From assembly GCA_938041035.1 (NCBI GenBank), contig CALHYX010000024.1, positions 17,506 to 81,505 on the forward strand: 64,000 nt of DNA, given 5' to 3'. Below, piece after piece: positions 62,188-64,000 of this stretch. The stretch is from an uncultured Acidimicrobiales bacterium. Its GTDB lineage: Bacteria; Actinomycetota; Acidimicrobiia; Acidimicrobiales; SHLQ01. The first letter of the stretch is position 1. Each line of letters starts with the position of its first letter. The notes under the pieces were generated by a model. It was given only the letters and a program-made list of their open reading frames with translations. It was not told where the DNA came from and did not search any database. The position numbers and the translations under genes were made by a program.

Positions 62188-63479
62188 CCCCGTTTCGGCA
62201 GGGCGTCGTTGGGCAGGGCTTCATCGAGCAATAGCCGACTGCCGCGGTCATAGGTCAGGTAGTTCCAGGCCCAGTTCACCAGCACGTTCGCCCGGTTGCG
62301 GTACCCGATCAGCATCACGAGGTGCAGTACGAGCCACGCCACCCAGCCGATGATTCCGCTCAGCGTGGTCCCGTTGGGAAGTTGGGCGATCGCCGCGTGT
62401 CGGCCAACGGTGGCCATCGACCCCTTGTCTCGGTAGACGAAGGGGCCGTATTCCTCGCCGCGCAGACCGGCCGCGATGACCGCGGCGGCGTGGCGCCCGC
62501 CCTGCACGGCAACCGGTGCAACCTGGGGGAGTGGCCCGTCGGGCGCGGGGCTGGCGGCAAGATCGCCGATGGCAAAGATCTCGGGGTGACCGGGAACCCG
62601 CAAACGGTCGTCGACCACGATCCGGCCCCGCTCGGTCGCGAACCCGAGGGCTTCGCCGAGCGGGTGCGCGCGCACGCCGGCTGCCCACACCATGGTTCGG
62701 GCGGCGATGGTCGTTCCGTCGCCGAGGGTGACCCGGTCGGGCTCGACCTCGGCCACGGTGGTGCCGAGGCGAACCTCGACGCCCAACTTCTCCAGGGCGC
62801 GGCGGGCCTTGTCGGAAAGCCGCGGGCTGAACCCGCCGAGCAGGTGGTCGGTGGCCTCGACGAGGATGACGCGAGCGCGGTCGATGTCGAGCCCGGGGAA
62901 ATCCCGTCGGAGTACCCGGTCGCAGAGTTCGGCCAGCCCGCCCGCCATTTCGACCCCGGTGGGGCCGCCTCCGGCGACGACCATCGTCAGCGCGCCGGTG
63001 GGTTCGCCGGACCCGTTGCCGGCGTCGGCCTCCGCGGCTTCGAACGTGCGCAGGATGTGCGAACGAAGCTCGATCGCATCGGCTGCGCTCTTGAGCCCGA
63101 AGGCATGTTCGGTGACGCCGGGTACGCCGAAGTCGGCGGTGACCGCGCCCACCGCGAGCACCAGCGAGTCGTATCCGACCTCGGTGCCATCGCTGAGCAG
63201 CACCCGTTGTCGACTCCGGTCCAGGCCGGTCACCCGGCCGAGCCGGGCCCGCGCGTTCCGTTGGCGGTGGAACACGCCCCGGACGGCGTAGCAGACGTCG
63301 TCGGCGTCGAGTCCGGCCGTCGCCACCTGGTACAGCAGCGGCTGAAAGGTGTGGTGGTTGCGGGCATCGAGCACGAGTACGTCGACCGGAGTGTCGGCCA
63401 GCGCCCGGGCGGCTGCCAGCCCGCCGAACCCCGCGCCGACGATGACCACGCGGTGTCGGGCGCTTGTGAAACTTCTCAC
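62184..63479 (-). CDS. ndh: Type II NADH dehydrogenase
   Basis: The 431-residue flavoprotein has the FAD fold at 'RVVIVGAGFGGLAAARAL' (about residues 10-27), the NADH fold 'MVVAGGGPTGVEMAGGLAEL', 'TMVWAAGVRAHPLGEALG' and 'PEIFAIGDLAASPAPDGPLPQVAPVAVQGGRHAA', and an amphipathic C-terminal segment ('WVAWLVLHLVMLIGYRNRANVLVNWAWNYLTYDRGSRLL') that binds the membrane surface. It oxidises NADH and reduces quinone without pumping. Length matches the family. GTG63479 is preceded by TAGGGT at seven bases; longer upstream frames are Arg-rich noise. Confidence 0.93.
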   Translation of the reverse strand: MRSFTSARHRVVIVGAGFGGLAAARALADTPVDVLVLDARNHHTFQPLLYQVATAGLDADDVCYAVRGVFHRQRNARARLGRVTGLDRSRQRVLLSDGTEVGYDSLVLAVGAVTADFGVPGVTEHAFGLKSAADAIELRSHILRTFEAAEADAGNGSGEPTGALTMVVAGGGPTGVEMAGGLAELCDRVLRRDFPGLDIDRARVILVEATDHLLGGFSPRLSDKARRALEKLGVEVRLGTTVAEVEPDRVTLGDGTTIAARTMVWAAGVRAHPLGEALGFATERGRIVVDDRLRVPGHPEIFAIGDLAASPAPDGPLPQVAPVAVQGGRHAAAVIAAGLRGEEYGPFVYRDKGSMATVGRHAAIAQLPNGTTLSGIIGWVAWLVLHLVMLIGYRNRANVLVNWAWNYLTYDRGSRLLLDEALPNDALPKRG

Positions 63480-63486
63480 AATCTCT

Positions 63487-63492
63487 ACCCTA
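63487..63492 (-). promoter_or_regulatory. -10 box TAGGGT before ndh (leaderless-type)
   Basis: On the minus strand TAGGGT, seven bases, then GTG63479. Confidence 0.5.
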
Positions 63493-63551
63493 CGGTTCTC
63501 GCGTCCTCCTGTCGACCGGTTTCGCGGCACGACTCCGTTCCCATTTCTGTC

Positions 63552-63598
63552 CCTATGTCCTTTCCTATGTCCTTCCCTATTTCTTTTCCCCTTTTTTT
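63552..63598 (+). repeat. Polypyrimidine tract with 12-bp tandem repeat
   Basis: Three 12-bp units (63552-63563, 63564-63575, 63576-63587) of CCTATGTCCTTT type run into CCCC and seven T. This is strikingly pyrimidine-only for a GC-rich genome and lies between divergent ndh and the nuclease-like gene. Confidence 0.85.
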
Positions 63599-63653
63599 GC
63601 GGTCGCGGAGGGATGAGCACCCGGATCGTGGCTGGCCGCGCCACCATGGGGGC

Positions 63654-64000
63654 GTGTTGCTCCGTTCCCGCTCGCGTCCGCCCGGTTCTCACGTGGGGTA
63701 TCGCTCGCGGTCGACCCTGGTCGGGTTGGCGGTTGTCGTGTTGGCGGCGGCATGTGGCGACGGTGGGGCCGACGCAGGGTTCACCCCGTCGACCGACACC
63801 TCGGCGGCGATCACGACCTCGACGGTGGCTCGGGGTGGTACCTCGACCGTGCCGGTTGGGGCCACCGACGGCGCCGCGGCGGTGATGGGGGAGGCGGTTC
63901 GCGTCGTCCGGTTGGCCGATGGCGATTCCGGCGACCTGGAGATCGACGGCATGGAGGTCGAATTTCGGTTGTTAGGCCTCAACGCGCCCGAGCGAGACGA
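63654..64000 (+). CDS. Thermonuclease (SNase)-like lipoprotein, N-terminal part (3' end outside window)
   Basis: The visible 115 residues have a signal ending in lipobox 'LAVVVLAAAC', a Thr/Ser/Gly-rich linker ('TSAAITTSTVARGGTSTVPVG'), then the start of a nuclease fold: 'RVVRLADGDSGDLEIDGMEVEFRLLGLNAPERD', matching the SNase pattern 'DGDT…RLLGIDAPE'. SNase domains cleave nucleic acids using calcium; the catalytic residues lie beyond the window. GTG63654 follows GGGGG; a GTG at 63693 is the alternative. The frame is still open at the window end. Confidence 0.75.
   Translation, partial: MLLRSRSRPPGSHVGYRSRSTLVGLAVVVLAAACGDGGADAGFTPSTDTSAAITTSTVARGGTSTVPVGATDGAAAVMGEAVRVVRLADGDSGDLEIDGMEVEFRLLGLNAPERD

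Overview
The window is GC-rich bacterial DNA with dense, mostly short-spaced genes, many GTG starts, and actinobacterial hallmarks: TANNNT -10 boxes only 5-8 bases before start codons, Thr-rich lipoprotein linkers, and CoA-ester catabolism genes. Gene content (form I CO dehydrogenase, acyl-CoA synthetases, CaiB/BaiF CoA-transferase, AcuI-type reductase, general L-amino-acid ABC transporter) fits a free-living heterotrophic actinobacterium. Acidimicrobiia (Ilumatobacter-like lineages) is my best guess, an inference not proven by any marker gene here. No rRNA, tRNA, phage, insertion sequence or CRISPR array was seen.

Layout. 1-3.4 kb: ABC efflux operon (secreted duplicated-domain protein, PG-binding lipoprotein adaptor, ATPase, FtsX-like permease). 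3.4-10.4 kb: single genes (lipoprotein, histidine phosphatase with an apparent CTG start, small membrane protein, TetR regulator, voltage-sensor K+ channel, secreted three-repeat protein, enoyl-CoA hydratase, LysR regulator). 10.5-18.0 kb: the most interesting block, a form I aerobic CO dehydrogenase operon coxMSL followed by an XdhC-YHS fusion, a MocA-like nucleotidyltransferase, a CoxD-like AAA+ ATPase and a CoxE-like VWA protein, with a divergent LysR gene and a readable promoter/operator region. 18.1-24.4 kb: MFS transporter, anchored beta-propeller-like protein, MsrA, cell-wall amidase, site-2-type protease. 24.4-30.2 kb (minus strand): an aapJQMP amino-acid ABC operon ending in an Asp/Glu racemase-family gene. 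30.3-34.9 kb: enoyl-CoA hydratase, a double-domain CoA-transferase and a glycosyltransferase. 35.1-40.5 kb: deoxysugar-type cluster (NDP-sugar pyrophosphorylase, epimerase, three tandem C-methyltransferase paralogs). 40.5-64 kb: scattered methyltransferases, cyclase, AcuI, two acyl-CoA synthetases, a GGDEF-EAL protein, phosphotransferase, serine hydrolase, thiolase-family protein, TetR, a PTDEA-repeat protein, Gfo/Idh oxidoreductase, DoxX-like protein, type II NADH dehydrogenase, and the start of a nuclease-like lipoprotein.

Working together. CO would be oxidised by CoxMSL, matured by the XdhC-YHS, MocA-like, CoxD and CoxE proteins; the type II NADH dehydrogenase is a separate respiratory entry point. 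Crotonases, CoA ligases, CoA-transferase, thiolase-like protein and AcuI suggest broad carboxylic-acid catabolism. The Aap operon would import amino acids, with the racemase adding a possible D/L interconversion step.

Two window-wide patterns stand out: at least twelve genes have a TANNNT-like -10 box placed so that transcription would begin at or next to the start codon (leaderless mRNAs), and four coding regions carry in-frame 15-bp tandem repeats that add pentapeptides.
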